Assembly (NCBI GenBank): GCA_902781545.1
Contig: CACZJR010000024.1
Coordinates: forward strand, 1 to 37,226
Origin: an uncultured Spirochaetales bacterium
Lineage (GTDB): Bacteria; Spirochaetota; Spirochaetia; Sphaerochaetales; Sphaerochaetaceae
Length of the DNA: 37,226 nucleotides
Direction: 5' to 3'
The notes under the pieces: generated by a model
Seen by the model: the letters and a program-made list of their open reading frames with translations, nothing else
Told to the model about the DNA's origin: nothing
The model's database searches: none
Translations under genes and position numbers: made by a program
Shown: positions 1 to 7,805 of the stretch, piece by piece
Numbering within the stretch: the first letter of the stretch is position 1
Layout of the letters: every line of letters starts with the position of its first letter

Positions 1-5
1 CCACG

Positions 6-2204
6 ATGCGCTTCATCGATTACGAGGTCCTTCTCAAGTACTCCAGGGGAGAGATCGAGGAATCCTCCCTGCAGGATGAGCGCAGACGTATCCACGCCCA
101 GGTGTTCCCCTCTGATGAAGTCATCAACGTATGCGACCGCGACGACATCAACAACGCATTCTTCACTCTGATTGACCTCGAGAACGGCAAGGCAAAGGGC
201 TTTGTTGATTTCGATGTCATGAGAAACACAAGCCTCGACCCGCAGATCTGCCAGAGACTCTCTGCTGTCCCCAGGCTTGATGAGAAATTCCCGCAGTCAC
301 GCTACGGAATCATCGGCTCATGTAATTCCTACCTTGATACCCCGTTCATCAAATACAGCGGAAGCTATTACAGCTTTGTGACAGCCTTCAGCCTCAGGAG
401 AATCTCATCTGTCGTCTCCGAGCTTGCAGCATCAATTCCTGAACCTGTTGCAGAAGAGCAAGTTCTGGAAGAGCCTGTCACTGAAGAGGTTATTGAAACA
501 GCTCCTCAGCCTGAGCAGGCATCGGAACCGGAGCAGATTCCAGAGGAGCCTGAGTCTCAGGAAGAGACCTTGGCCGCAGAGACCGTTGAGGAACCGGAAG
601 AAGAACCGATCATTGAGAGCGAACCTGAACCAGTAACAGAGCCGGAGATTGAGTCCGCTGATGAACAGGTTCCTGAGAGCGAATCCGAGCCTGATGAAGA
701 GCCTGCTCCTACTGAACCGGAACCAGCATATGAGGAGCCTTTCTCCGAGCCTGAGGCCGAGACATCACCGGAACCGGAGATTGAGGCAGATGAGGAGGAA
801 GAGCCTGCCTCAGAGATCACTTTTGAGTCCGAGCCTGCAGAGCCTGTCGCTGAAGAGCCTGCTCCGCAAGAGCCAGAGCCCATAAACGATGAGCCTTTCT
901 CAGAGCCGGAGCCTGAGGTCTACTCAGAGCCTGAGATGACAGAGGCAAGCGATGATGAGGAAGATGACATCCCGTTTGACGAGCCGTCTGAGGAAGAGCC
1001 TGTCGTAGAAGAGCCTGCAGAGCAGCCGCAGGAACAGCCGGAGGCATCAGATGAGTCCGAATCCATGTTCGATGAGGATGATGAGATAGAGAACAGCGAG
1101 GATGATGCAGAAGGCTCAATGCCCTCCGATGATGACTCCGCGTATCTTGAGACAGACGAGTATGAGTACCCCGATGAGTTCGAGGAGGATACTTCCGAGT
1201 CAGAGGCCGAGGCAGAACCGGAGGAAGATGTCTACGAGGAGACCGAATACGACAACGATGCCTCATTCAGTCCCGCTTCCGAACTCCCGTATGACGAGGA
1301 GCTTGCGGATGAGCCGTTTGAGAGACAGGCAGAGGAATACACCGCACTGGTGAGTCCTGACACATATGAGTACCTTGATGAGGCCAAGTCCTCGGACTTC
1401 ACCTCAGATCCGATGCTTGATGAGCAGGAGTCTGACGGCTACTACTACGACGATGAGGATGAGGAGACCGATGAGGTCCCGGATGACAATGAGCCGGATC
1501 CCTACAGCGGAGAGTCACTGTTCTCAATAGTGGATGAGTCCGATGAGGAGGATGCGCCGCAGGAGGAAGAGAAACCAGAGGTCACATTTGTCCTGGCAAG
1601 CCATAACCAGGAGCAGAGCTTCCCGAAGGATGAGGATGACTATCCGCAGGAGGAGCCCGTGCCAGAGGCAGAGCCGGAAGACAAGCCCGAACAGGATTCA
1701 GAGCCGGCTGATGAAACTGAGCCTGAGCCCGAAACTGAGCCAGAGGCCCAGGCCCCGTTGGCAGAGCCTGAGCCGGAGACGCTTCCGCTTCTGGACCAGA
1801 TCCTCAAGTTCTCACCGTCAAGGAACAACCCGATCACCCAGTATCTGTCGGCGTGCGACATGCAGCAGAAGAAGGAGATCGTCAGGTTCATAGAGATGGC
1901 CCGCAAGGCATGGCTCATTGACGGCAAAGACAAGATGTTCACCATCCCCGACTCCAACATCTCTGTGGCTGTATTCTCAGAGACCCAGGATCCGATGCTT
2001 GCAATCCAGAGAAGAGAGAACATCGGTGCTGTGATGTATGCCTCACAGAATGACAGCTGGAACTCACTTGAGATCTCCTATGACAGTGCAGGACAGTTCG
2101 TCAAGGCAGACTTCATCAGGGTGGCAAAATCCAGCTTCACAGACTGGCAGTGGAAGGTCGTTGAGAAGATGGGACAGAGACTGATAGAGAGGCGTGGCAA
2201 ATGA
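6..2204 (+). CDS. Acidic Glu/Pro-rich protein of unknown function
   Basis: I do not recognise this protein. Three parts are visible: an ordinary N-terminal domain (about residues 1-140), a very long low-complexity region (about 140-595) made mostly of Glu, Pro, Asp and Ser with recurring E-P and S-E-P steps, and an ordinary C-terminal domain (about 596-732) ending in Arg/Lys. No signal peptide or membrane segment is seen, so it is probably cytoplasmic. The acidic part is expected to be disordered and may act as a linker or a binding surface for basic partners (inference). The first ATG lies five bases from the window edge with no room to see a ribosome binding site, so the true start may be upstream. 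The stop overlaps the next gene by ATGA, so the two are probably translationally coupled. Confidence is high for coding, low for function. Confidence 0.8.
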   Translation: MRFIDYEVLLKYSRGEIEESSLQDERRRIHAQVFPSDEVINVCDRDDINNAFFTLIDLENGKAKGFVDFDVMRNTSLDPQICQRLSAVPRLDEKFPQSRYGIIGSCNSYLDTPFIKYSGSYYSFVTAFSLRRISSVVSELAASIPEPVAEEQVLEEPVTEEVIETAPQPEQASEPEQIPEEPESQEETLAAETVEEPEEEPIIESEPEPVTEPEIESADEQVPESESEPDEEPAPTEPEPAYEEPFSEPEAETSPEPEIEADEEEEPASEITFESEPAEPVAEEPAPQEPEPINDEPFSEPEPEVYSEPEMTEASDDEEDDIPFDEPSEEEPVVEEPAEQPQEQPEASDESESMFDEDDEIENSEDDAEGSMPSDDDSAYLETDEYEYPDEFEEDTSESEAEAEPEEDVYEETEYDNDASFSPASELPYDEELADEPFERQAEEYTALVSPDTYEYLDEAKSSDFTSDPMLDEQESDGYYYDDEDEETDEVPDDNEPDPYSGESLFSIVDESDEEDAPQEEEKPEVTFVLASHNQEQSFPKDEDDYPQEEPVPEAEPEDKPEQDSEPADETEPEPETEPEAQAPLAEPEPETLPLLDQILKFSPSRNNPITQYLSACDMQQKKEIVRFIEMARKAWLIDGKDKMFTIPDSNISVAVFSETQDPMLAIQRRENIGAVMYASQNDSWNSLEISYDSAGQFVKADFIRVAKSSFTDWQWKVVEKMGQRLIERRGK

Positions 2205-2827
2205 AATACAAGGCAGTGTTCTTTGACCTGGACGGAACGTTGATGGATACATCCGACGGTATATTCGCCGGCGGCCGTTATGCAATGGATAAAGTCGGAA
2301 TCCCCATTCCCGAGATTGAGGACTGGAACGTTTTCATCGGACCTCCGCTCGGAGACTGCTTCCGCCTGACATTCGGCATAAAGGATGAGGAGAAGATCCA
2401 CCAGCTCTGCGAGGCTTACCACGATTTCTACGTGAAGGAAGGCTACTTCCGCGCCCATTTCTATCCTGGAATCCTTGAGACTGTGAGACAGCTCAAGGAA
2501 AGAGGTTATATCCTGGGCATTGCATCCATGAAGAACGAGGACTTGGTGCAGCAGATGTGCAGGCATTTCAAGGTGGACGACCTTTTCGACGTTCAGCTTG
2601 GAATTGATCTTGTAGGAACAATGACCAAGGCGGATCTTCTGAAGGACGGTTTCAAGAGACTAGGCCTTTCCGCATCACAGTGCGTTCTTGTGGGAGACAC
2701 GAAGATAGATGCCAAAGGAGCTGCGGACGCAGGATGCTCCTGCATCAGGGCAAACTGGGGATTCGGGTTCAAGCCTGGTGAGGAAGGGACCATTAGCAGC
2801 CCCTATGATATCCTATCTTTAGTCTGA
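2201..2827 (+). CDS. HAD-superfamily phosphatase (phosphoglycolate phosphatase/beta-PGM-like)
   Basis: This 208-residue protein is a haloacid dehalogenase-type phosphohydrolase. Motif I, DLDGT, is at residues 9-13 with both catalytic aspartates. A conserved Lys lies in the MTKAD stretch, and motif III/IV reads VGDTKIDAKGA. Length and the helical cap inserted after motif I fit subfamily IA (Gph/PgmB/PpaX-like). The substrate cannot be read from sequence; phosphoglycolate, sugar phosphates or pyrophosphate are possible. It starts at an ATG inside the stop of the preceding acidic-protein gene (ATGA overlap), which implies coupling. It converges with the aminotransferase gene, and only four bases separate the two stop codons. 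No strong terminator is visible there, only a weak imperfect palindrome over both stops. Confidence 0.85.
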   Translation: MKYKAVFFDLDGTLMDTSDGIFAGGRYAMDKVGIPIPEIEDWNVFIGPPLGDCFRLTFGIKDEEKIHQLCEAYHDFYVKEGYFRAHFYPGILETVRQLKERGYILGIASMKNEDLVQQMCRHFKVDDLFDVQLGIDLVGTMTKADLLKDGFKRLGLSASQCVLVGDTKIDAKGAADAGCSCIRANWGFGFKPGEEGTISSPYDILSLV

Positions 2828-2831
2828 TAAA

Positions 2832-4031
2832 TCAGATTTCTCTGTTGTTGTAAGCTTTCAGACCCTCTTTGAGACATTCACATGCCTTTCCAAGGTCCTC
2901 AGTGTTCAAAACATAAGCGATTCTGACCTGGTCACGCCCCAGGTCCTTGCTCTCATAGAAACCTTCAGCGGGTGCAAGCATGACGGTCTCACCCTTATAA
3001 TCAAAGTCCCTAAGCATAAAGATCGAGAAGTTCTCGGCATCCTCGACAGGAAGCCTTGCAATCAGATAGAAGGCTCCGTTCGGTCTTGAACACTTCACAC
3101 CCGGAATGGAGTGCAGTGCCTTGACCACGAAGTTTCTTCTCTTCTCATATTCCTTCTTCACGTTCTCAAGGTACTCGGAAGGAGCACCGAATGCTGCAAG
3201 TGATGCATGCTGCTCGACTGTCGGTGAGCACAGGCGTGCCTGGCTGAGCTTAAGTGTCTCCCTGATGACGTTCCTGTTGCGGCAGATCAGTGCACCCACC
3301 CTGGCCCCGCACATGGAGAATCTCTTGGAGACACTGTCAATGCAGATCACGCGCTCGGAGTATTTCTCATAGCTGAGGATGCTCGTGAACTTGAGCCCGT
3401 CATAGCAGAACTCACGGTAGACCTCATCCACGATCAAGAAGATGTCATGGCGCTCACACATGTCCAGTATGATCTCAAGCTCCTTGGCACTGTAGATGTG
3501 GCCAGTAGGATTGTTCGGGCTGTTGAGAAGTATAGCCCTGGTCTTGCTTGTGATCCTCTCCTCAATCATGTTAAGCGGAGGAAGAGCGAAGTTGTCCTCA
3601 AGAAGACTGGTCACAGGCACAATGCTGACATTCGCCATCCTGGCAAATGAGTGCACGTTTGTGTAGTAAGGCTCAGGGACAATGACCTCGTCACCGGGAT
3701 CGCACAGAGCCATGAGTGAGAACAATATGGCCTCAGAGCCTCCGGTCGTGATCAGGACATCATCGGTTGTGATGTTCACTCCGACACTGTCGCCGTAATA
3801 GCGCACAAGGGCTTTCCTGAGCTCAAGGTCTCCGTCACTCTCGCCGTATGCGATGATGTCATTCGGATATGAGTGAATCGCATCAAGGGCCTCCTTGGGG
3901 CTCTTGATATCCGGCTGACCTATGTTGAGGTGGTAGACCTTGATACCCCTGGCCTTGGCTGCCCTTGCATATGGGCTGAGCCTTCTGATCGGCGATGCCT
4001 GGAAGCCGCGGATCCTATTCGATATCTCCAT
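2832..4031 (-). CDS. Pyridoxal-phosphate aminotransferase, class I/II (aspartate aminotransferase-like)
   Basis: This is a fold-type I PLP enzyme transferring an amino group between an amino acid and a 2-oxo acid, probably aspartate or an aromatic amino acid. In the 399-residue form it has the N-terminal NIGQPD motif, the AYGESDGDLELR substrate-loop region, NNPTG around 173-177, the DEVY motif, and SVSKRFSMCGARVG with the PLP lysine at about residue 236. I place the start at 4031. It follows an AAGGA box by 8 nt, whereas an upstream in-frame start would add a basic N-terminus lying inside prs. The chosen start overlaps the 3' end of prs by 17 bases, so the genes form a coupled operon. Exact substrate specificity is not determinable from sequence. 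Confidence 0.88.
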   Translation of the reverse strand: MEISNRIRGFQASPIRRLSPYARAAKARGIKVYHLNIGQPDIKSPKEALDAIHSYPNDIIAYGESDGDLELRKALVRYYGDSVGVNITTDDVLITTGGSEAILFSLMALCDPGDEVIVPEPYYTNVHSFARMANVSIVPVTSLLEDNFALPPLNMIEERITSKTRAILLNSPNNPTGHIYSAKELEIILDMCERHDIFLIVDEVYREFCYDGLKFTSILSYEKYSERVICIDSVSKRFSMCGARVGALICRNRNVIRETLKLSQARLCSPTVEQHASLAAFGAPSEYLENVKKEYEKRRNFVVKALHSIPGVKCSRPNGAFYLIARLPVEDAENFSIFMLRDFDYKGETVMLAPAEGFYESKDLGRDQVRIAYVLNTEDLGKACECLKEGLKAYNNREI

Positions 4032-5301
4032 CGTTTGTGTCCTTCTTCTTTGAGGCTGCTGAGTTCTGAACGTCATCTACAAGACGCTGGACAATCTTCC
4101 TGTTGTCCAACAGAGGGCTGATTGCCCTTCCGTGGTGGAGCCTGTTGATGGCACGTGCGAACAGCTCGCTGGCATCGGTCTGGATGAACCACTTCTTAGA
4201 CAGGAGGTGATCGGTGTGGTAGACGACGTTGGTTCCGATGATATAGTCGAACACACCGTCCTCATAAGCCTTGTCAAATGTCTCTATGGCGTTTCCGTTG
4301 AAGAACGGCAGGCTGGTGATGCAGATGATCTTCTTGGCACCCTTCTCCCTCAGATACTTCATGGCAATGAGCATCGTGCCACCGGATGCGAGCATGTCAT
4401 CGGCGAGGATGACCGTCTTTCCGTTGACATCACCGAGGAGGTTGATGCTCTTTATGTTGGTGTTCTTTGCTCCGGTGGTGACTATCGAGTAGTCCCTCTC
4501 CTTGTAGAGCATGGCAAGCGGTCTGTGCAGGACCTGGGCGTAGAACTTGTTCCTTGAGACAGCTCCGACATCCGGGGACACAACTGTGATGTCAGGATCG
4601 GAGATGTCGATGATCTTCTTGAGCTCAACGATGAACTGATAGGAGGCATGCAGGTTCTCAAGATGAACCTTCCTGAAACAGTTCTCGATCTCCTTGCTGT
4701 GGATGTCCAGTGTGATGATGCGCTCGACTCCGAGTGTCTCGCACATCTGGCCGAACAGGGCGGCGGTAAGAGCCTCTCTTGAGCTCTTCTTGTGCTGTCT
4801 CGCATACGGATAGGTCGGAAGAACAAGCGTTATGCTCTCTGCTCCTGCGAGGTTCAACGCGTTGACAATGGTGAAGAGCATCATGATGTGGTCGTTGACT
4901 GAGAAACTGACAGGATCCTCGCATCCGTTGATCTTCATCGGAACATCGTTGGTCACATCGTAGATGATGTAGATCCTGATTCCCCTGACCGGCTCCTGTA
5001 TCTCTGCCTTCACCTCACCGTTGAGGAATCTGGTGTACTTGACCGGGATATCGAACTTGGGGCAGATGAACTCTGTCGGACACTTTCCAGAAGGAATCTT
5101 CTTGTTCCCGATGTCATCTATGAAGGTGACCTGCTTCAGGATCTCTTCCTCTGTCATCCCGTACCTGTAGGCGAGATTCTTGGAAAGCTTGTTGTAACGC
5201 TCTATGTAAAGACCTCTGAGGTGCTTCACAACCTTACCGGAAAGGTATTCAGAACCGGGACCGGTTATAATACCCAACTTATGCGGCTTCACTATGCTCA
5301 T
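4015..5301 (-). CDS. prs: Ribose-phosphate pyrophosphokinase (PRPP synthetase), long form
   Basis: This enzyme makes PRPP from ribose 5-phosphate and ATP for purine, pyrimidine, histidine and NAD synthesis. Recognisable elements are the ATP-binding flexible-loop motif PYARQHKK (165-172, usually PYARQDRK), LDIHS (198-202), the SPDVGAVSR stretch, and the PRPP loop DDMLASGGT at 301-309 (classically DDMIDTAGT). At 428 residues it is about 100 longer than typical bacterial Prs (about 315). The extra sequence is in the N-terminal ~110 residues and the C-terminal tail. The D-to-H change in the loop and the relaxed PRPP loop suggest altered kinetics or regulation (inference). ATG at 5301 follows AGGGAGA by 7 nt. 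The aminotransferase gene overlaps its end. Confidence 0.88.
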   Translation of the reverse strand: MSIVKPHKLGIITGPGSEYLSGKVVKHLRGLYIERYNKLSKNLAYRYGMTEEEILKQVTFIDDIGNKKIPSGKCPTEFICPKFDIPVKYTRFLNGEVKAEIQEPVRGIRIYIIYDVTNDVPMKINGCEDPVSFSVNDHIMMLFTIVNALNLAGAESITLVLPTYPYARQHKKSSREALTAALFGQMCETLGVERIITLDIHSKEIENCFRKVHLENLHASYQFIVELKKIIDISDPDITVVSPDVGAVSRNKFYAQVLHRPLAMLYKERDYSIVTTGAKNTNIKSINLLGDVNGKTVILADDMLASGGTMLIAMKYLREKGAKKIICITSLPFFNGNAIETFDKAYEDGVFDYIIGTNVVYHTDHLLSKKWFIQTDASELFARAINRLHHGRAISPLLDNRKIVQRLVDDVQNSAASKKKDTNDGDIE

Positions 5302-5408
5302 AAGGTTCTCCCTGGATAAAGGACTGACTCCCCATCAGGTCACTTTACCCTGATCATCTTTCGGCGGTTTGTTCCCTTTCCTTAAGGACGCCGCCTTCAA
5401 CTGCCTCC

Positions 5409-5438
5409 ATTATATTGGAAAGGCCGTTGAGGTTTCAA
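5409..5438 (-). promoter_or_regulatory. Sigma-70-type promoter for prs, with a structured leader downstream
   Basis: On the minus strand TTGAAA (5433-5438) is followed after 18 bases by TATAAT (5409-5414), close to consensus. It leaves a leader of about 100 nt before prs. That leader contains inverted arms cggcgg/ccgcc (5362-5367 with 5391-5395) and an ATCAGG/CCTGAT hairpin (5334-5354) just upstream of the ribosome binding site. The leader could be regulatory, but it matches no riboswitch I can name. Confidence 0.6.
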
Positions 5439-5444
5439 CTGATG

Positions 5445-6425
5445 TCAGTACGCCTCGGCGGTATTTGCAGCTCCGAATGTCGAGCCTCCGGTAACTGTGA
5501 CAATCCAATCCCGGCTGCCGTCCGTGTCAGGAAAACCTGGGAGGCGGCCCATTGACCTTGTCGCGGTCGATGATGTGCTGTCAACCGCATCGCCGCTCCA
5601 GGCCCCGGACTCAATGACCCAACGTGCGCGCTCAAGCGCGGACCTGGTGCCAAAACCCTCGTGGCTCTGGCTGTAATTGGAGTAGACAACTGCATCGATT
5701 ACCGATGAGCCCAGTGCAGGATTGTCACAGATGACCAGTGTTCCGTTGTTGGAAGGCAGGTTGTCCGCCGAACCCGCGCAGATGTTGAATACCCTGATGC
5801 CTCCTGAATCCGAAGGCCCTGAAGGCACCTGCTCGGGAAGCTCTTCCGTCCACCAGACCACAATCATGTCGCCGGTTCTGACATCGATGTCCCCAAACAC
5901 GACCGACACATCAAAATCATTCGGGACACCGCAGTATAAGGTCATTCCATTGATGTTTCCAGGCGTCACTATCAAAAGCTCGGTCCTGTCAGGGCTTCTG
6001 GCGGTGCCCTTTGTTGTGAATTCGTTTATCAGGACCCCTGGCAGATCCGGATTGAATCCCCATACCTGGATGGTGAAGCCCGATGTGTTCCCAGAGTAAT
6101 CCTTGACCCTCCCGCTGACATCTGACTTCATCCCCGGGAGAAGTGAGCGGTCAAGCGAGACATAGATGAACTTGCCGTCGGCACGGGCACTCAGCGGCTC
6201 GAAGGTCTTCCCGTAAACCCGGACCGGCTCATTGAACTCAAGTCTGATCACCGAGCTTGATACCGATGTCACCGAGACAAGCACCGGAGCGCTGGAGTCC
6301 GCCGATCCAAGAACGTTGAACACCTCTTTGGCCTCCTGATCCTGGGAACAGCCGAGAAGCACAAAAAGAAGCAATGAGAGAACAGCTGCCATGACCAAGA
6401 CAACTGCAAGAACTTTTCTGTCCAT
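5445..6425 (-). CDS. Lipoprotein with a lamin-tail (LTD)-like domain
   Basis: This 326-residue protein begins with a charged start, a hydrophobic stretch and a lipobox, LLGC, with the acylated cysteine at residue 26. It should therefore be anchored to a membrane facing the periplasm or cell surface. Residues ~40-125 look like a bacterial Ig-like or Big_5-type domain (LEFNEPV). From ~130 the pattern VLINEF followed by an ELLIVTPGN/MTLYCG core resembles the lamin-tail domain seen in many secreted bacterial proteins, often beside nucleases. No nuclease domain is visible here. An ATG at 6425 with AAGAGG 5 nt upstream is preferred over GTG at 6431. An ECF-like promoter element lies directly upstream. 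Function is unknown. Confidence 0.7.
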   Translation of the reverse strand: MDRKVLAVVLVMAAVLSLLLFVLLGCSQDQEAKEVFNVLGSADSSAPVLVSVTSVSSSVIRLEFNEPVRVYGKTFEPLSARADGKFIYVSLDRSLLPGMKSDVSGRVKDYSGNTSGFTIQVWGFNPDLPGVLINEFTTKGTARSPDRTELLIVTPGNINGMTLYCGVPNDFDVSVVFGDIDVRTGDMIVVWWTEELPEQVPSGPSDSGGIRVFNICAGSADNLPSNNGTLVICDNPALGSSVIDAVVYSNYSQSHEGFGTRSALERARWVIESGAWSGDAVDSTSSTATRSMGRLPGFPDTDGSRDWIVTVTGGSTFGAANTAEAY

Positions 6426-6443
6426 AGGCACCTCTTATAGCTC

Positions 6444-6506
6444 TATACGAAAAAAGTGCAGGAAATATTTCAACTTCAGGGAAAAAAAATCAGTTTTTTT
6501 CTGTTG
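6444..6506 (-). promoter_or_regulatory. Dispersed upstream element, copy A (ECF-type promoter candidate)
   Basis: On the minus strand this reads TGAAAT, 17 bases, then CGTATA, placed about 20 nt before the lipoprotein start. It contains the palindrome GAAATATTTC (6462-6471) and a CCTGCACTTTTTT spacer. Upstream it extends through A/T tracts to CAACAG (6501-6506), and this extension is shared with the copy near 23.7 kb. The spacing resembles the B. subtilis SigW consensus (TGAAAC-N16-CGTA). Confidence 0.6.
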
Positions 6507-6531
6507 CCGGCTGGCGGAGCTCATAAAGAAC

Positions 6532-6558
6532 GGAGGTGCCGGAAAAACCAGCACCTCC
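6532..6558 (-). terminator. Rho-independent terminator of the DUF5655 gene
   Basis: An 11-bp stem (one G-U pair in minus-strand RNA) closes a U5 loop and is followed on the minus strand by GTTCTTT. It lies just past the stop of the 6585-6965 gene. Confidence 0.75.
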
Positions 6559-6584
6559 CTAAGAGAAAGAGAAATTATTGGAAC

Positions 6585-6965
6585 TTATGCGTAATTCAGC
6601 TTTGAGTATTCATAGGACTGTCTGATCCAGCCCTTGATCTCGGAATCGATATCCTCGGCGGATCTGATTCCGATGTGGTAGACAAAAGAGTGTGATCCGG
6701 GAACAGGCTGAACTGTCTTCTCGATCCTGCTGCTGGTGAGTTTCTTCCTGTTGGTCAGGGCAAGATTGAAGAGCACCGAGCCGTCATCTGCCGGGAGAGA
6801 GATGTAGGCGAAACCTGCTGCGGTCCTGAAAGCAAGGAGGGAACCCTGGACGGAAATCACGGCATCCGGACAGAAATCATTTATATATAGCTTAAGGCAC
6901 TCGAAAGCCTTCAGTGAATCTATATGATCACCAAAGAATCCGACTGCTTTATCCTCGCCCGACAT
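6585..6965 (-). CDS. DUF5655-family protein
   Basis: This is a small soluble protein of 126 residues. Its C-terminal half (AYISLP... LFNLALTNRKKLTSSRIEK ... SFVYHIGIRSAEDIDSEIKGW) follows the pattern I associate with DUF5655 proteins: a beta strand, an R-rich segment, an H-containing strand, and D/E-I-D-x-E-I-x-x-W-I-R near the end. No enzymatic residues are evident and the role is unknown. ATG at 6965 follows AAGGAG with good spacing. It is a single-gene transcription unit, with its own near-perfect promoter upstream and a terminator downstream. Confidence 0.65.
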   Translation of the reverse strand: MSGEDKAVGFFGDHIDSLKAFECLKLYINDFCPDAVISVQGSLLAFRTAAGFAYISLPADDGSVLFNLALTNRKKLTSSRIEKTVQPVPGSHSFVYHIGIRSAEDIDSEIKGWIRQSYEYSKLNYA

Positions 6966-7049
6966 GCCTTTCTCCTTATGAAAATTTTTTTCAATCTTTA
7001 CAGCTGAAAACCGCCTGTTTTCGGGTGGCCTCCCCTGCTTGATGATTTG

Positions 7050-7078
7050 ATTATAGATTAGGCGGCCGTTTTTGTCAA
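7050..7078 (-). promoter_or_regulatory. Perfect consensus sigma-70 promoter for the DUF5655 gene
   Basis: On the minus strand TTGACA (7073-7078) and TATAAT (7050-7055) are separated by exactly 17 bases. Transcription would start near 7043, leaving a leader of about 78 nt. A perfect consensus in front of a small unknown gene suggests strong expression. Confidence 0.8.
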
Positions 7079-7323
7079 CTCCTTATTTTACAAGGATTTA
7101 CACTTTTTTTTGCTTATATCACAGTTATATAGGTTTTGCACCATACCAATAAGAAATTATGAAAAAACTTTTTAATTTTAATAGACTTTCCTTTAGTTTT
7201 AATTTGTCCACTTTCAGCGTGTTTCTTTGAGCTTCCGACCTTTCCTTTTTGGCTTGCTGACAGTATTATTCAAGTAGCAGGAAAAACAGTTCACCTGAAT
7301 TAATAATCCCAAGGAGAGAAAAT
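7079..7323 (+). other. AT-rich non-coding region upstream of trxA
   Basis: These ~245 bases are far more AT-rich than the flanking genes. They hold no credible gene: one ATG-led stretch of 23 codons near 7158 lacks a ribosome binding site. A -10-like TATTAT at 7264-7269 could serve trxA, but no matching -35 is evident. The trxA ribosome binding site AAGGAG is at 7311-7316. Confidence 0.5.
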
Positions 7324-7644
7324 ATGAGTGAAGTTATTCTTAACGGTTCCAATTTCGAACAGGAAGTCCTGAAGAGCGACATCCCCGTTCTGGTTGATTT
7401 CTGGGCAACATGGTGCGGCCCATGCAAGATGGTCGCCCCGATCATCGCCCAGATCGCAGTCAAGTATGACGGCAAGGTCAAAGTCGCCAAGCTTGATGTG
7501 GACGAGGCCCCTGAGGTCGCCGAGTCATTCAACGTCAGCAGCATCCCGACCATGATCATCTTCAAGAACGGTGAGGCTGTTGCACAGCGTGTCGGAGGAG
7601 CCGGAATGGGCGTTCTGGAGGCCTTCATCAACGACAACATCTGA
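7324..7644 (+). CDS. trxA: Thioredoxin
   Basis: This 106-residue cytoplasmic dithiol-disulfide oxidoreductase has the active site WCGPC at residues 30-34. It also has the buried Asp in VLVDFWA, the cis-proline region SSIPTMIIF and the GGAGMG turn near the end, all standard for TrxA. Length is normal for the family. It would keep ribonucleotide reductase, methionine sulfoxide reductases and similar enzymes reduced. AAGGAG lies 7 nt before the ATG. It appears to be monocistronic, with a strong hairpin terminator immediately after it. Confidence 0.96.
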   Translation: MSEVILNGSNFEQEVLKSDIPVLVDFWATWCGPCKMVAPIIAQIAVKYDGKVKVAKLDVDEAPEVAESFNVSSIPTMIIFKNGEAVAQRVGGAGMGVLEAFINDNI

Positions 7645-7672
7645 CATCAGATAAAAACAACAGAAAAAAAAC

Positions 7673-7714
7673 AAAAAAAGTGTCGGAAAGCTGAAATATT
7701 TCCGACACTTTTTT
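7673..7714 (+). terminator. Strong, potentially bidirectional terminator after trxA
   Basis: AAAAAA-GTGTCGGAAA (stem core 7680-7689) pairs with TTTCCGACAC-TTTTTT (core 7699-7708) around a 9-nt loop, giving a stem of about 16 bp flanked by A and T tracts. The 3' arm coincides with the spacer of the ECF-like promoter copy in front of ssb, so one sequence seems to do both jobs. Confidence 0.8.
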
Positions 7715-7720
7715 CGTATA
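7691..7720 (+). promoter_or_regulatory. Dispersed upstream element, copy B (ECF-type promoter candidate for ssb)
   Basis: TGAAAT (7692-7697), 17 bases, then CGTA (7715-7718) continuing TATAGG. GAAATATTTC and the CACTTTTTTCGTATA core match the other copies. A start of transcription near 7729 would begin exactly at the base of the structured ssb leader. Confidence 0.6.
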
Positions 7721-7728
7721 GGACTGTG

Positions 7729-7790
7729 TAAGGGAAAAATGCCCAACGGAGAAGGCACCTGGGTTCTATGGTGCCCCGACGCTCCCCTTA
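7729..7790 (+). ncRNA. Structured 5' leader of ssb
   Basis: Three stacked helices can be drawn: TAAGG/CCTTA (7729-7733 with 7786-7790), GGAG/CTCC (7748-7751 with 7782-7785) and GGCACC/GGTGCC (7754-7759 with 7770-7775). There is an asymmetric internal loop with CCGACG on the 3' side. The ribosome binding site GGAGG (7796-7800) follows directly. This is probably a cis-regulatory element. A CCG-containing bulge is reminiscent of the ribosomal S6:S18 leader motif, but rpsF is absent here, so that comparison is only a hint. Confidence 0.45.
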
Positions 7791-7805
7791 TAAGCGGAGG
7801 TTCGT

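Noticed and set aside
557-883. Long open frames on the opposite strand and other frames over the acidic gene
   Set aside because: They are mirror translations of the Glu/Pro-rich repeat (Ser/Gly/Ala runs) with no ribosome binding sites. The acidic frame is continuous and flanked by ordinary protein sequence.
424-1790. Possible tandem repeat array
   Set aside because: The GAGCC/GAACC-type similarity comes from repeated Glu-Pro codons; unit length is irregular and no exact repeat unit persists.
4032-4076. Longer N-terminus of the aminotransferase
   Set aside because: It adds a Gln/Arg/Thr-rich tail encoded within prs; AAGGA is positioned for the ATG at 4031.
7158-7229. Small ORF of 23 codons upstream of trxA
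   Set aside because: No ribosome binding site and very AT-rich composition; it is more likely chance in a non-coding region.
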